NCBI RefSeq assembly: GCF_037975245.1
Contig: NC_092563.1
Location: 26,345,960-26,409,959 of the forward strand
Source: Apostichopus japonicus
Taxonomy: Eukaryota > Echinodermata > Holothuroidea > Aspidochirotida > Stichopodidae
Length of the DNA stretch: 64,000 nt
Direction: 5' to 3'
The notes under the pieces are model-generated. The model saw only the letters and a list, made by a program, of their open reading frames with translations, did no database searches and was not told the DNA's origin. Positions 10,001-25,000 of the stretch are shown one piece after another. Each line of letters starts with the position of its first letter. The first letter of the stretch is position 1. A program made the position numbers and the translations under genes.

Positions 10001-13000
10001 CTTTGTGCAAAATATATTAGAAATGAAAGTTCCTAGTAATATTTCTATAGCTATTCTGGTTTTCAAAATATTCATCTTTAAAATATGCTACATCTCTGCA
10101 ATCTCCTTTAAGTTTTAAGTTAATGATAATTCAGCTCCTAAATGCAGGCTAATGTTAATGTCAGTCCATGTTTTGCATCACATTCAACAACCCGAACAAT
10201 ATCTGTTAACTTTTAAGTAAATCACAAATATCACAATTAGTTTTCTTCCTAAAGAAATCCTTTCACTATAGGGCTGGACTGCTCAGGTTATGCAAGAGAA
10301 CACAACACTTGTATGAATTCACTGGTTTGAATCCTATTTTAGCCAATATTTCAAAGGATCTGAATTGAATTATTAATATTACTTTATTATAATTACTTCC
10401 AGGGTTATAGCCACGCCGGCCGGCGGCAGCCGTTGGTAACCGCCACTCACGTCTGCCGGCCGGCATTGGAAGTGAATAAACAGTCCACCGGCCGGCACAA
10501 AAAAATAGTAAAATGCTTGTGAAATACAACAAAAGTAACAAATTTATCTTTCCCTTGCCGTAAAACATGATAATAACGTCACCTTTTTATGTTATTTACC
10601 AAAATACCCTCGACCCCCACCGGGGCGTTGCCCTGGACCCCACCAGGGGCCCTTAAGCGGGCCCCTGGACCCCCGGCCGTGAGATGCGAGAGCTTCGCTC
10701 GCTACGCTTCGCAAATTTATTTAACCAGCGCTCACAATCTCCTAGCTATAACCCTGCTTTCTTCCTTTTTTCATCATCATCTAGATACCTTCTACTCCAG
10801 TGCAGTATGGAAGGTGGCTCTTGACCCCACACCTCCCAGTGGTCCTTTTAATATCACCATAACTACTGTCACTGACCACATGTCAGAGGGAGAAGAAATC
10901 CTACTGCAAGACGTCCTGTTTGGTGACATCTGGCTATGTAGTGGACAGAGCAACATGGCCTTCCCTGTACCAGCTGTACGTATCAAATAATTAGACTCTT
11001 AGAGGTCACTTCAGAGTAGATGACTATTTAAAGGATATATGTTCTCATTATATATTTTGTTTCATTCTGTATACTGTCCAGATTCTGTATAACTTTCTAT
11101 GTGTGGACAGAGAAGTTACCATCAGTAACATGCAAGAAATGTAATGAACACTTGCAAATAGTTGATGCCAAAAATATGAAAAAAAAACTGTTATAACATT
11201 TTCTAATAATGACTAATAGTGAAATAGTTGGATTACTGTAGATGGAATAGAGGATGCCAAAAATAAGTTTAGGAAACAAAGTTCTACAATGTTGTAATCA
11301 TGGATCTAGGAGTTACCAGTGCTCTCTATCTGCTTCACAATAACAATAGCAATTTTGTAGTCATGTAGTCGTGGATCTAGGAGTGACCAGTGCTGTCTTC
11401 TGCTTCATGCAATAACAATAGCAATGTTGTTGTCGTGGATCTAGGAATCACCAGTGTTGTCTATCTGCTTCATACAATATCAATAGCAATTTTGTAGTCA
11501 TGTAGTCATTGATCTAGGAGTTACCAGTGCTGTCTGTCTGCTTCATACAATAACAATAGCAATTTTGTAGTCATGTAGTCGTGGATCTAGGAGTTACGAG
11601 TGCTGTCCAGTCTGTCTGCTTCATACAATAACAATAGCAATGTTGTACAGGTAGTCATGTAGTTGTACTGTAGATCTAGGAGTTACCAGTGCTGTCTATC
11701 TGCTTCATACAATAGCAATAGCAATGTTGTAGTCATGTAGTCGTGGATCAAAGAGTTACCAGTGATGTCAGATCTGCTTCATACAATAACAATTGATAGC
11801 AATGTTGTAGTCATGTAGTCGTGGATCTAGGAGTTACCAGTAATGTCTATCTGCTTCATACAATAGCAATAGCAATGTTGTAGTCATGTAGTCGTGGATC
11901 TAAGAGTTACCAGTGATGTCAGATCTGCTTCATACAATAACAATTGATAGCAATGTTGTAGTCATGTAGTCGTGGATCTAGGAGTTACCAGTAATGTCTA
12001 TCTGCTTCATACAATAACAATAGCAATGTTGTAGTCATGTAGTCGTGGATCTAAGAGTTACCAGTGATGTCAGATCTGCTTCATACAATAACAATTGATA
12101 GCAATGTTGTAGTCATGTAGTCGTGGATCTAGGAGTTACCAGTAATGTCTATCTGCTTCATACAATAGCAATAGCAATGTTGTAGTCATGTAGTCGTGGA
12201 TCTAAGAGTTACCAGTGATGTCAGATCTGCTTCATACAATAACAATTGATAGCAATGTTGTAGTCATGTAGTCGTGGATCTAGGAGTTACCAGTAATGTC
12301 TATCTGCTTCATACAATAACAATAGCAATGTTGTAGTCATGTAGTCGTGGATCTAAGAGTTACCAGTGCTGTCAGATCTGCTTCATACAATAACAATTGA
12401 TAGCAATGTTGTTGTCATGTAGTCGTGGATCTAGGAGTTACCAGTGATGTCTATCTGCTTCATACAATAACAATTGATAGCAATGTTGTAGTCATGAAGT
12501 CGTGGATCTAGGAGTGACCAGTGCTGTCTTCTGCTTCATGCAATAACAATAGCAATGTTGTTGTCGTGGATCTAGGAGTTACCGGTGCTGTCTATCTGCT
12601 TCATACAATAGCAATAGCAATGTTGTAGTCATGTAGTCGTGGATCTAAGAGTTACCAGTGATGTCAGATCTGCTTCATACAATAACAATTGATAGCAATG
12701 TTGTAGTCATGTAGTCGTGGATCTAGGAGTTACCAGTAATGTCTATCTGCTTCATACAATAACAATAGCAATGTTGTAATCATGTAGTCGTGGATCTAAG
12801 AGTTACCAGTGATGTCAGATCTGCTTCATACAATAACAATTGATAGCAATGTTGTAGTCATGTAGTCGTGGATCTAGGAGTTACCAGTAATGTCTATCTG
12901 CTTCATACAATAACAATAGCAATGTTGTAGTCATGTAGTCGTGGATCTAAGAGTTACCAGTGATGTCAGATCTGCTTCATACAATAACAATTGCTAGCAA

Positions 13001-16000
13001 TGTTGTAGTCATGTAGTCGTGGATCTAGGAGTTACCAGTGATGTCTATCTGCTTCATACAATAACAATTGATAGCAATGTTGTAGTCATGTAGTCGTGGA
13101 TCTAGGAGTTACCAGTGCTGTCTATCTGCTTCATACAATAACAATAGCAATGTTGTAGTCATGAAGTCGTGGATCTAGGAGTTACCAGTGCTGTCTATCT
13201 GCTTCATACAATAACAATAGCAATGTTGTAGTCATGAAGTCGTGGATCTAGGAGTTACCAGTGATGTCTATCTGCTTCATACAACAACAATTGATAGCAA
13301 TGTTGTAGTCATGTAGTCGTGGATCTTAGGAGTTACCAGTGCTGTCTATCTGCTTCATACAATAACAATAGCAATGTTGTAGTCATGTAGTCGTGGATCT
13401 AGGAGTTACCAGTGCTGTCTATCTGATTAATGTAATAACAATAGTAAAGAAAAATGTTAGAAAACACAGGTCGATTCATATAGCAGTAGGTAAGAAAGGA
13501 ATTGTAGAATTTTAGCAAATAACATTTCAAACTTAAAACATGTCTGTAGTTCTGTCAAAAGTTTGTTCCTTAACACACTTCTCGCTGATTAGGTATGCGT
13601 TATGAAAGTCCATGGGCAAAGGAGCCCAATTTGATTTGGAGAGGTGGGGGTGAGGAGTTGGGGGGGGGCTGTAAAGATTTGCTCGAAAATGTATATAACT
13701 GAGATACAGTATGGAAGGGCATACTGCTGAGATCCTCCTCACCAATGAAAATTTGAATTCATTATATTGAGTGCCATCAGTGATCATAACAACATCTTGG
13801 ACAGAGAAGGAAAGCATGGAGTGTGAACTGTCAGAACTCCACAACATCTATGTCAGAGTAGTAGGGCAAGCTTAGAATGTTAGTCTCATTACCTAAGGCT
13901 GAATTTTTCTCTCTCATCAAGAAACATTATTGCAGTTAAGCTTTTTTTTTGCAGTGCCTGACACAATATCAGCATATTTACAAAAGGTACACTGAAATAT
14001 CTTGTTGGGAGGGGGATGGGGGGGGAGCTACAGCCCCCTGCCTCCTATGCCTATGTGAAAGTCCCCAAATGATTTTCCTGGTTAATTGGTGATTGGTCCT
14101 GAACTCCTTGGAACCAATTACACTCTAAAGCATGAGTTGCAACTCTGATGTTTTACTGTATGCTGCCAAGCCTCATCAAAACCTAGTTGGATTGTCAATA
14201 GTAGATAACTAGAACAGTGGGTTATCCTAAGGCTTTTAAGTTAAAGATCAAGTCCCCTCTGGTACAGTAGCTTCATTCATAATATGACAGCGTTAGTAGA
14301 AATGTGATCACATCTCAATGCTTCTGTCTGACAAATATGTTTTATTTCTCAACAAAAATTTACAAGATGAAATGGAATACTGCAATTTTCAAAATGATTC
14401 AGTTTCGTTCTTTGTTCTGTGCAAAAATATAATTACTTGTAATATTAGTTGTACAAAGCATATTCATTATTGAATCCTGCCCTCACTTTTGCAAAAGGCT
14501 CACTTGAGTGCACTTTTCCACTTGCATGGTGCTGTGTTAGTGCAGTATCAGTCAAAGGGCTCTTTAGAATGTCAGTGACACCATAGGTTAATTCACTCAT
14601 TGAAGGATGTTACATATCATGAGAGGCTAACACTTCTCAAAGTCTTTGTATGTAATTAGGTTGTGTAACTGAATGATTCAGCTAAAATAGATTGTCTTGG
14701 CTTTGAGAACTTTCAGCTTTCAAATTGTAGGTATTCAAAAGGTCATCGTTGTAAGGTTGGAGAAAGTTTGTAATGAAGGTTGACATGTTTTGCAGAACTT
14801 CTTTTCTCAGAGGGTTTTTGAAAGAGTTTGAAGATGGCTGTGGCACTTCCAAAAAACACCTGTGCAATAACATTCCTGCCAACCCCACACAGCCACAACC
14901 CACCCCTAAGAAATAGTGGGCTATAAAATGTTCCCTTGCAGCTTGGTTTAGAAAGTGGTACAGTAGTGTGTTAGCACCTCACCAGAACAACACCTTTTCA
15001 TATAGAAATTTCAAGTTTTTCCATCTAAACTGGTAACATTACCAAAGGCCTGTGCATTAACTCAGCGTCTGGTTCTGTGTCTTAAGAGCACAGCTTTTAC
15101 TTCAATTGTATATTCCAAGAATCAATAAAATTGATTAATATAGATTGATTGAGAAAATGACTCAGAAGCAAAACTAAGCCACAAATCAAAGTATTACATC
15201 ATTTTTATCATGAACATGGTAACAAAGAGTCTTCATATAAATACTGTTGCTATGGCAACTGGGTTATGTGTGTTTTTGTATTTTATTCATTTCTTACAGT
15301 TAAACAAACATTTAGGGCAAACACCATTATATATCAGCAAAAAATTTACTAGGTTTTTAGTATTTTAAGGCACCAGCAAGCTTCAAATATTATTTCTAGA
15401 GACAAACACAGTAATTACAAAATCAGACAATAATATTGTTATTGATTGATAAATATCTTGCCATATAAATTGCTTTGAAAAGATCAAACAAGCTGAAGGT
15501 AAGATTATATTTTCAAGTCATATGCACAACTAGGATAACACAAAGTGGGTGCATTTCCTCAGTTTGTTTTTCCAGTATACAGCCCAGGAGGTGTTACAAG
15601 ACATTTATGTTGTTTATTCATGTTAGATCATACAAGGAAAAAAAAGAAAAAAAAAATCAGAAATCTATTGTCTTTGTAAGTAAGGAATGAAACCCTAAGG
15701 GGCATCTAAATAGCATTTAACTGTTATGGCTAGAGACCGACCATACACAGTGGAAAACCTATTTATTGTTGTATGGCCTCCAAACTGCTCTAATGCATCA
15801 CAAAGAAATAGATTTGTGAAGTTTAAGGTCACAATATTGATAGATAATAATTGAGGATGAGCCCATGGATTTTGAATTATTGGTACTAATTTTTATACAG
15901 TCTTCTGGTTTTCACTTTGTATAGGTCCGGTTACCTTTTCATGCAAATTTTAACAAATTTCCATCTGTTTCATTATGAAATTATTATTGAATGAAAGGAT

Positions 16001-19000
16001 AATGAAGAGCATACAAGAGCAAACATGTACAAAGCGTCGTTGATTTCGTCTATGGTACGTGTACGACTTGCTTAGGGTTATTTTGTTATTCCACTATTCT
16101 GTAGTCACAATTGAGAGGGCTATAAAACTAGACCAAATTGAAGCCTTGACAATGTAATTACACCAACCCTGAAAGTTTTACGGTCGGTTGCCCTTTATCC
16201 TCAGTAGATAAAATATGCAATAATAAATAGACTAAAAAGAACTCTTTGTTGAGGGAAAAACTCTTTGTAGGGAAAAACAATATGGATTTGGTTTGAGAGG
16301 TTTTTTTAAAATTTTGTTTTAGATCCAATAGCTACTACTCAAATAATCAGTCAACTCCAGCATAAGTTCCAATTATTTTGCATAACGAGACGTATTTACA
16401 GAATCGTTGCTTTTTCTTCTAATTTCAGGTCTTCAATGCATCACAAGTATTGAATGATTCCTATAATCACCCAAACATTCGATTACTCGCAGTGAACGAG
16501 GTGTCTTCAACGACTCCGTACTATGACCTGAGCTCTTTATATGAACCGTGGTCTCTACCATCTCCCAGTTAGTATCTCTTTATTAATAATAATAATAATA
16601 ATAATAAACAGTTCTTATATAGCGCAACTTACAATAAAGTCTCGTCGCGCTGTACTTAACCCTGGTCATTGGTAACTTGTCACACCTACACACCAAAGTG
16701 TGCACATTTCAAACAATCTCTCCTGGGGCACCACAGTGCACCACAGCCACGTGTGCCCTGGGGGACTTCCCATAGGGTGCAGGCACAAACCGGCGCACGC
16801 AACTATATTTACAAGTCACCTCGCAAGTCCACATTTATACACCTGGGTGAAGAGAGGCAATGGAGATTAAGTGCCTTGCCCAAGGACACAACGCAATGAT
16901 CTGGCCAGGGCTTGAACCTGTAATGTTTACATCACAAGTCCACTGCCTTAACCACTTGACCACAATGCCCTTTCTGCATCTCCTCATTCTTTATTATTGC
17001 GACCTATTGCATTTATTTAACATTTTTGTTGTTTTTTTAGCTCATACCAGCATGCTGGTGTGAGCTATTGTTACAGTGCGGCGTCTATCACTCTATCACT
17101 CTATCATTCTATCACTCTATCACTCTATCCGTCAACAATTGGTAAAACCGCTCCCACTCGCACAGTGTTTGATGGAATTTCATGAAATTTCGACACAAGG
17201 ACCATTGGGTAAAGGGCCATCAGAGATGGTCCAAAATTTGGGGTCAAAGGTCACCTGTGGGCCGTAATGGGCCATTTTGTGGAAATACGCCAAATGCTTC
17301 TTCTCCTACAGATTCCATGGTACAATGTTGAGGGTTTGTCACGATAGTACTATGGTAGTTTTACCTTCAGGGTGTTCATGAATTTGAGATCAAAGATCAA
17401 CTAGGGGTCTTTTGTGGCCCGGACCGCGGCCCTATATTTTCAAATTGCTCCTGTTCGTACAGTGTATGGCCAATTATAATGAAACTTGGTCACAATGTTC
17501 CTCGGGATGAGAGTTACGAGGGGTGTTCGGAAAATTGAGGTCAAAGGTCATTTAGGGGGTCATCGGGGGTCATTCTTTGTAATATTTTCAAATATCTCAA
17601 TCTCCTCAAGATTTTGATGAATCATATTCAAAGTTGAACTGATGATTGTTGGATTGTGTATGAATAAGGTGATGCCTAAAAAATTTTGGTCAAAAGTTAA
17701 TTAATTACAATTAATCCCCATTGTTTAAAAAAATCTGAGCCTTCACTTTTTGCCAAAGCTCCTTTAATTTGTCTCCCAGTGTCTGCAGTGTTTGTTTACA
17801 TTTGTGGTTAAGCTCTGCAGAGGCTGTTAGTGGAATTAAAGCAGGACTGGGAGTTGTTATTAACTGTTGAACTGTAAGCATGAGAGCCCTATAGCCAATC
17901 AGCACTTGCCGATTCTTAGAAGTCTTTGAGCCTGAGGTATGTAGGCAGCTTGTGAAGTTATAAAGGGAGTGCTTGTGAAGTTATGTCTGCAAAGGTAGAG
18001 GGGAGAAGGTTTAATAAGGTACAGTAGGTCAGTGGTATTGTTTGAGAGAGTGGGTAAAATAGGATTTAAAGGGGAAAATAGGAATTACAGCCAGTGGTGT
18101 GGCCAGGATTCTGCTAACGGAGGGGGGGGGTATCCCTCACAGGCCCAAAATTGGTTTTGTGGGCCCTACATTTTTCAGCTCGAAAAGGTATGAGCTTCTG
18201 CACCATTGGTGCTCTAGTTTGTTGTTGTAAAAAACATTGGGAATATTACGCATGTTAGATTAACAAGTGACCAGACCTTGAATCCATCCTTGTACATTAT
18301 TTCACCAAATGACAGTTAATTAGTAATAGCAGGTAATCAATAAAAAGTATACTTGTTTCTTGCAAAATTTCAACCCCAAAAAATGTTTGCATATTGTGTC
18401 AGAGACATGCAAGCAAGGCAAATTAAATTTTCCAAACATTCTTTATTATACCAAAGTGAAATTTCTAATTGGGCATTACATACATGAATGAATGGACACA
18501 AGATGATCGCATATCATCAGTAGAGGCTGTTTCTCCAGGAATAATGTTTGGTGTCGGTTAAGCATATTTTTCTTTCATGAACATTTGAAACACAAAATGA
18601 GTCCCAGTCCTTCATTGGAAGGCTAGTTATAGAATGTATAAGCTACATTTCAAAGCAGGTGCACATGTCATACATGTACTCATCACACATTATTTTCTTT
18701 TATTTATAATTTGTAACAGTTTTCCAAATTTGAACCAGAGTGAAAAGATTTGTCTGTCGACATGTGATGTGGAAAGTGTATTTGCATGAACAGGCATCCT
18801 CAGGTACCATCTGTTATTATTGTCACTTTAGGTGGTTGATCTAATGGGTCCTGATCATCTGTTGTGGTCACTCTAGGTGGTTGAGCTAATGGAATCTGAT
18901 AAGTGACATTGTGGTCACTTGAGGTGGTTGAGCCAATGGGATCTGCAAAGTGACATTATGGTCACTTTAGGTGGTTGAGCCAATGGAATACGATAAGTGA

Positions 19001-22000
19001 CATGGTCACTTTAGGTGGTTGATCCAATGGAATACGATAATTGACATTGTGGTCACCTTAGGTGGTTGAGCTCATGGAATACGATAAGTGACATTATGGT
19101 CACTTGAGGTGGTTGAGCCAATGGAATACGATAAGTGACATTATGGTCACTTTAGGTGGTTGAGCCAATGGAATCTGATAATTAACATGGTCACTTTAGG
19201 TGGTTGAGCCAATGGAATCTGATAATTAACATGGTCACTTTAGGTGGTTGAGCCAATGGAATCTGACAAGTGACATAACAGAAATTTCCATTTCATATTC
19301 GTACCAAGAAAAAGCACAAGAAAGGTTGACGTGCCCATATTTGTATTGTCATATAGTGATAGGTCCATTGTTGTCCACATGATTGCAATTGAAAGATTTT
19401 CCATTGGCTGGGTTTGCACTTTGTGGTACTCTTTGTTTCGTTGACAGAAAGTCTTGGCGGTAACGGCAGTCAAGGATTTCTATACTTCTCGGCTGTGTGT
19501 TACCTTTTCGGAGTTGAGTTGCAACAGCATCTTAGGTACCCGATTGGACTGGTATCGGATAATTGGGGTGGTTCCTACATCCAGGCCTGGTCCTCGTCGG
19601 ACGTTCTCAAGAGCTGTCCATCTCAAATGTAATTATCGTCAGTTCTTTCTCTTAGTCTTCATAATGTCAGGAGCTGTATCATTTCCTTCGACAGAAAGCC
19701 TCGGCTACAGCAACAATAACAGCTTTTACTACTTTTCGGCGGTGTGCTATCTGTTTGGACTTAAGTTACATCAGCATCTCGGGTACCCAGTTGGACTCAT
19801 ATCAGACAACTGGGGTGGTACCCACATTCAGGCTTGGTCTTCACCCGATGTTCTCAAGAGTTGTCCAGCTTCAGTGTAAGATGTCTAAATGTTTGTCGTA
19901 AAAAGTGGATTTTTTTGTGAATCCACATACCCGTGTAGACTTGTGTACGTGGTTTACCGAGGCCGTCCCAAATCGAGAAGAAAAATATCACAATAAATAC
20001 ATGAACGACTTTTATTGCCTAAATATTGAAAACTTGAACATGGTTTGATTTATTTCCCATGCAGTCTCTCACACTGAGATTATTAAGATTGTTGCAAAGT
20101 AAATCTCTCTGAGATGATTGAAAACATATGAGAGTAAAACATTGACTACCAGCTGAAAGAGTTTGCCCCAGACAATGGTTGAATTTGATTCGCAAATGAT
20201 TTCACTTCACTTTCATATGCTCTGCTGATAGCTCAAGGAGACTCTGCAGTGTCACGACATTCCATTGCTTCCATCTTATCGAGGAATATCATTCCTTATA
20301 ACAGCAAATTATTGATATCAATGATGATATTCTCATATTTCATATGGAAATTAGAATAGATAACTGACTTAAAAAATGGAAAAAAAAATGGTGGATTTGT
20401 GTGCCAGAACAAAACTGATCTTTATCTCCATAGTTACAAGCTTTTACAAGAGGCTGGATAATTTAGTTGGTAGGTGCACAGAACTTGAAATCCTGTGTCA
20501 AGTTACTGGATGTCATGAGTCTTGCTCTTAGCCAAGGTTTCATTTTGCTCTATCAAGCTCAATGCATTTCGTAAACATGAAGTGATACTTGCAGACCTTT
20601 AATCTTAACAATCGTTTTCTGTTTTCCAGGGATGAGAAGCCCAAGAAGGTCGTGAATATATCGAAGCCAATGAATATCTGGGAGAAAATGGAAGTGGAAG
20701 GTCCGAGTGGAGATAGCATATTATGGAACGCTATGATTCATCCAATGTTAAATTTCACCATCAAAGGAGTTTTATGGTATCAAGGTATGTCTGTCCTTTT
20801 TCTACATTGAACATCAAAGCATGTATTTCTGCCTTAACTGGATTCGGTCAGTTGGAGCAATAAAAACAATTTGAGCAAACTTTGTCATTTCTTTGGTGGG
20901 TGTTGTCGAAAGGTGAGGGAAGGGGGGGGGGGGGGGTACTATTGTGAGGTATAAAGGGAGTTGTTGTGTATTTATTGTGTCTTTATGGGGAAGGATGGAG
21001 GGGTGAGGATGTTGATGATCCTGAGAGAAGAGCTGTATTTTCGGTAAGACTGTGAGGCAATATAGGCAATGAATAAGGAGATTCTGTTCAAAAGTCCAAA
21101 GGTTGATTTGGGTCGTTGGCTAGACCAAGGCTAGTTTTAAGCTGGCACTAAATGTGGAGTACTTTCTTCGTAAAAGTAAGATGTTATTTTCTTATTTGTG
21201 TCAATATCTAACACATAAAAACTTCAAAAATATATTGTATTTTTTTGCATATAGAAACTTAAAATATAAACAATTAGAAATCAGACTAACTAATTATTTA
21301 TTTGTCAGTTTGACTGTAGAAGGACTTCATTTCATCTTCTCTTGCAGGAGAAGCTAACTCTGCTGAATCCGATAGATATGCGTGCTTATTTCCTGCGATG
21401 ATTAACGACTGGCGTCGTAAGTGGTATGAAGGGACGGGAGGAAACACCGAAGTAGCCTTCCCATTTGGTTTCGTGCAGGTGAGGATGAAACAATCTGTAT
21501 CTATCCTGGTTACGACCAAGTTATTGCCAAACTTTTACTGGAATTCAGTTGTCATTTTCAAATGACAGTTTTTGATGGATAAATCATTTCTCGCTAAACC
21601 AAGTCCTTGGACTAGAGGAAGATCATGTATTTAACTTTCACGGTGCATGAGTAGTGTTTGATTTAAAGTTTGTACCAAGCTCTTAAAATGTTGAAATTAT
21701 GCACATCCAAATAATATTTGGGCTTATCTTAAATTGTCTTAATTAGTAACACCTAATCATGTTTGGACTGATCTTAAATTGTCTAAATTAGTTACACCCA
21801 ATCATGTTTGGACTGATCTTAAATTGTTTAAATTAGTTACATCCAATCATGTTTGGACTGATCTTAAATTGTTTACGTCCAATATTAATATTTCAACTGT
21901 CCTAGTTTTGATGTTTACTTAAGTTTCCCCTCATGAGATTAATTTTTCACAATATAATTTTTGAAATAACTGTTATAGTAAAGGCAGAATAAATGAATAG

Positions 22001-25000
22001 CTATTGTCTGGTATAATTCTTGGTCAATTTTGTACTCTTTCTCATTTCTATTTTGACCTTGTTTTCATATATGTGAAGTTGTTGTTTCTCTAAGGGCTCA
22101 ATGACCTTGGAAAAAGTTGTTGATAAAGAATTGTTATTAAAGTTCTCTTAAGGTCTTTAACAGGGGACCTACTTTTGACTGAAATATAGAAAGCAGTTGC
22201 TAGAGACTGTACAGTCATACTTTCCGTTTTCTCCATTGTTTAATGCCGTCATATTTGTCTGACCTTCTCTGAAACAATTCTTACCAGACTAAATTTACGA
22301 TAAATTAGAATGATTTAGCCCCAACTGATGATGGAGGTTGGGGTTTATAACCCCACGTCTCCCACCCCTTACCTTTGGAGGTTGGGGTTCATGGCCCCAC
22401 TGCTCCCACCCCTTACCTTTGGAGGTTGGGGTTCATGGCCCCACTGCTCCCACCCCTTACCTTTGGAGGTTGGGGTTTATAACCCCACGTCTCCCACCCC
22501 TTACCTTTGGAGGTTGGGGTTCATAACCCCACGTCTCCCACCTCTTACATTTGGAGGTTGGGGTTCATGGCCCCACTGCTCCCACCCTGTACCTCTGGGT
22601 CAAGAGTGCATACTGTTTTGTCATCAATTGAAATAATGTGGTATTTCTGTGATAATCTTTCAGCTGTGTACTTCTAACGTTCCTTTCAACGATACCGACT
22701 ATCCCTTAATCCGCCGGGCTCAGACTGCGGGTTACGGTTATGTTCCTAATCCAAAGATGGAAAATGTATTCATGTCGGTGTCGTTGGACCTGCCTGATCC
22801 CAGTTCACCCTACGATGCGTAAGTGCACTCTCAGAGTTATTGTTATCTGTTAATGTGACTTTACATTCTTCTTTGTGGATTATCATAATTTTCTAATTAT
22901 TGGATTCATTCGTCTATCCTAATTTCTTAGCATCCTAGTCCTTTGATCTTGAACGCCCACCCCCCCCCCTCCAATCTCCCAGTGATTCGTTCGAGCAAGT
23001 GAAGTTAAAATCTTAAATTTATCTTTACACATGTCATAACAGTGTTAATCTTAATGGTCCATTTCATCACTGGTTCCACAGAATTTAATAATTCAAAACT
23101 GAGCTGGTGTGTATGTAGTATACAAAGTTGGCAACCAGAAATGAAGGGTAAACAAATTTACTATAAAATATGTAGGAATTAATAAGAACCACTAGACATG
23201 TAATTTTATTATTTTGGCCGAAATATTTGGCTCGCAGTCCATATGTGGTGATATTGGTGGGGAATGTTGGGTGTAGTGTGTTGGGAATCGTAGATGCCAC
23301 TGCAACCCCCGCCCCCCGCTCACCCTCCTCCTGCTCAAATTGTTGTGTAGCCAGTATTTTATTTTGGTTGGCACATGGGGAGGGGTGTAAGGTGAAGGGG
23401 TATTCTATATCTTCTCTTTTGGAAATTAGCAGTGGTTGTTGGTGTCATCTGTATAGAATGGTTTTGAATGGGAAGAGAGTGCAGGAGAGTGGGAAGCAAG
23501 GGCAGGAGAGGTTAGGAGCTTTCCCCCTGGTGAGGCTTTTGCTCCCTAGTGTGTATGCTCTCATATAGATTCACATGTAATGCTATTCCAAGTAAATCTC
23601 TATTGTAGTATTGAAGCAAAGCAAGCATATTTTAGCAGAGAAGACCCACATGACACCGTTAATTCTATTGGGATGTTGATTTCTTCCGATGTAAGGTCTC
23701 ACAGAGGTATATTATTTTCTTTTTGTTCCAGAATTCATCCACGTGACAAGCAGGATGTGGCCCATCGTTTGGTGCTCGGTGCAAGAGCTATTGGTTACAA
23801 TGAAGCATACACTGAATTTCAAGGACCGTATCCCAGGAGGGTCTGCGGTATAACCAACAACAAAATTGTTGTTGATTATCAGTTTAGCGATGTCAAGCTC
23901 ATTTCAGGGAAATTATTCGAGGTAAGACTTTCTTGAGTGCATTCCTTCCCCTGTGAACACTCCATTGCATATCTTGCTTCGATTTATCAGAATATAAATA
24001 TGCCCAGAATTGGTCACAACTGAAATTCTCTTGCTTGATGATGACTTCACAGAAAAGCAGAAAAAGTTGGCCAACCATTAAAAATGGGCTCTGCTAGGTA
24101 TATTCAGTAGGTTTGAATGGTGGTTATTCCATTACCCAGTCAACCCAGGTGAATTATCCTCACAGCTGATTAAATTGAATGACAGTGACTGCTTATTAGC
24201 TGGTCGTGGAGGCACATAACCGTAAATACCCCCTCTGAACTTTCGATGGGGTGAGTGAGTTAAAATGGTGTGAAGTCATGTGAGAAGGCCTTGCTTTGAA
24301 ACAAGAATGTAAACCTTCAACATTGTGAAATACCTCAGAATCCAATTCAATACACAGCTCAGGTGTTACTCGATTAATTGTCTGCATTTTGTAAAGTAAA
24401 GCTTTCGAAATAATTGCACAGACCTCCAGTGGAACTGTTCAGCCGTGTGTCTAAACTGTCTACAGAAATATCTCAATGAAACGTTCGTTGCAACGCAATG
24501 AAAGTCATACAAAACAAAATATAGAGTTTACTCCATATATTTGCTTGGCTAGAGAATTTACGGACACAAAATGATATTTTATCAGAGATTGCTGTAGTCT
24601 GTCATGAGATTTTTTAAAAGCAAAACAGTGGATAATCTATGTCTGAATGAACTGAAAAAACATATGTTTGGGGTCAAGTGAGAAAACCGTTACCATGGAT
24701 ACCTTCGATGTGATCCGAAGTTCAAAGTGAACTAAGGTTGTATGATATCAAATTGAATAATGTACTCTAGTTATGATTCCTTGCCGGGGGCAGAAGGAAT
24801 TTATGAGATGATGATGGCGTGTGTGTTTGTTAGTGTGTGTGGGTTTTTGTATTTGACACTTGCTTATTCAACATGCTTGTTATCATGTTTGGTCAAAATT
24901 GGTGTAGTTTTGTGAAGGATCTATATAGGTCTTCAACAGAACAGTCATCCAGGAAATGAAATCTCCGTCAATCAGTCTATAGCCTTGCTTTAACCCACTC

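Larger units (their letters stand above)
8776..10784 (+). other. SIAE intron 2
   Basis: It holds the tandem duplication at 9296-9476 and, near its 3' end, GC-rich repeat pieces at 10390-10500 and 10600-10730. The rest is AT-rich sequence with nothing recognised. Confidence 0.75.
16568..19447 (+). other. SIAE intron 4
   Basis: Almost fully made of repeats up to 18200: an interspersed repeat at 16575-16980, a second at 17040-17700 and an element fragment at 18090-18200. A minisatellite follows at 18822-19275. The stretch 18200-18820 shows nothing recognised. Confidence 0.8.
21479..22663 (+). other. SIAE intron 7
   Basis: It contains a four-unit tandem repeat at 21706-21885 and the six-unit minisatellite at 22325-22600. 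The remainder is AT-rich without recognised features. Confidence 0.8.
20650..23215 (+). repeat. Right arm of the inverted SIAE duplication
   Basis: It covers most of exon 6 to part of intron 8 and matches the reverse complement of about 300-2113. Similarity extends through introns 6, 7 and 8, interrupted by insertions or length changes in the minisatellites. The outer limit at about 23215 is approximate. Confidence 0.8.

Noticed and set aside
22328-22636. 102-codon open frame with repeated W-G-S-W-P-H
   Set aside because: It is a translation of the 44-bp intronic minisatellite.
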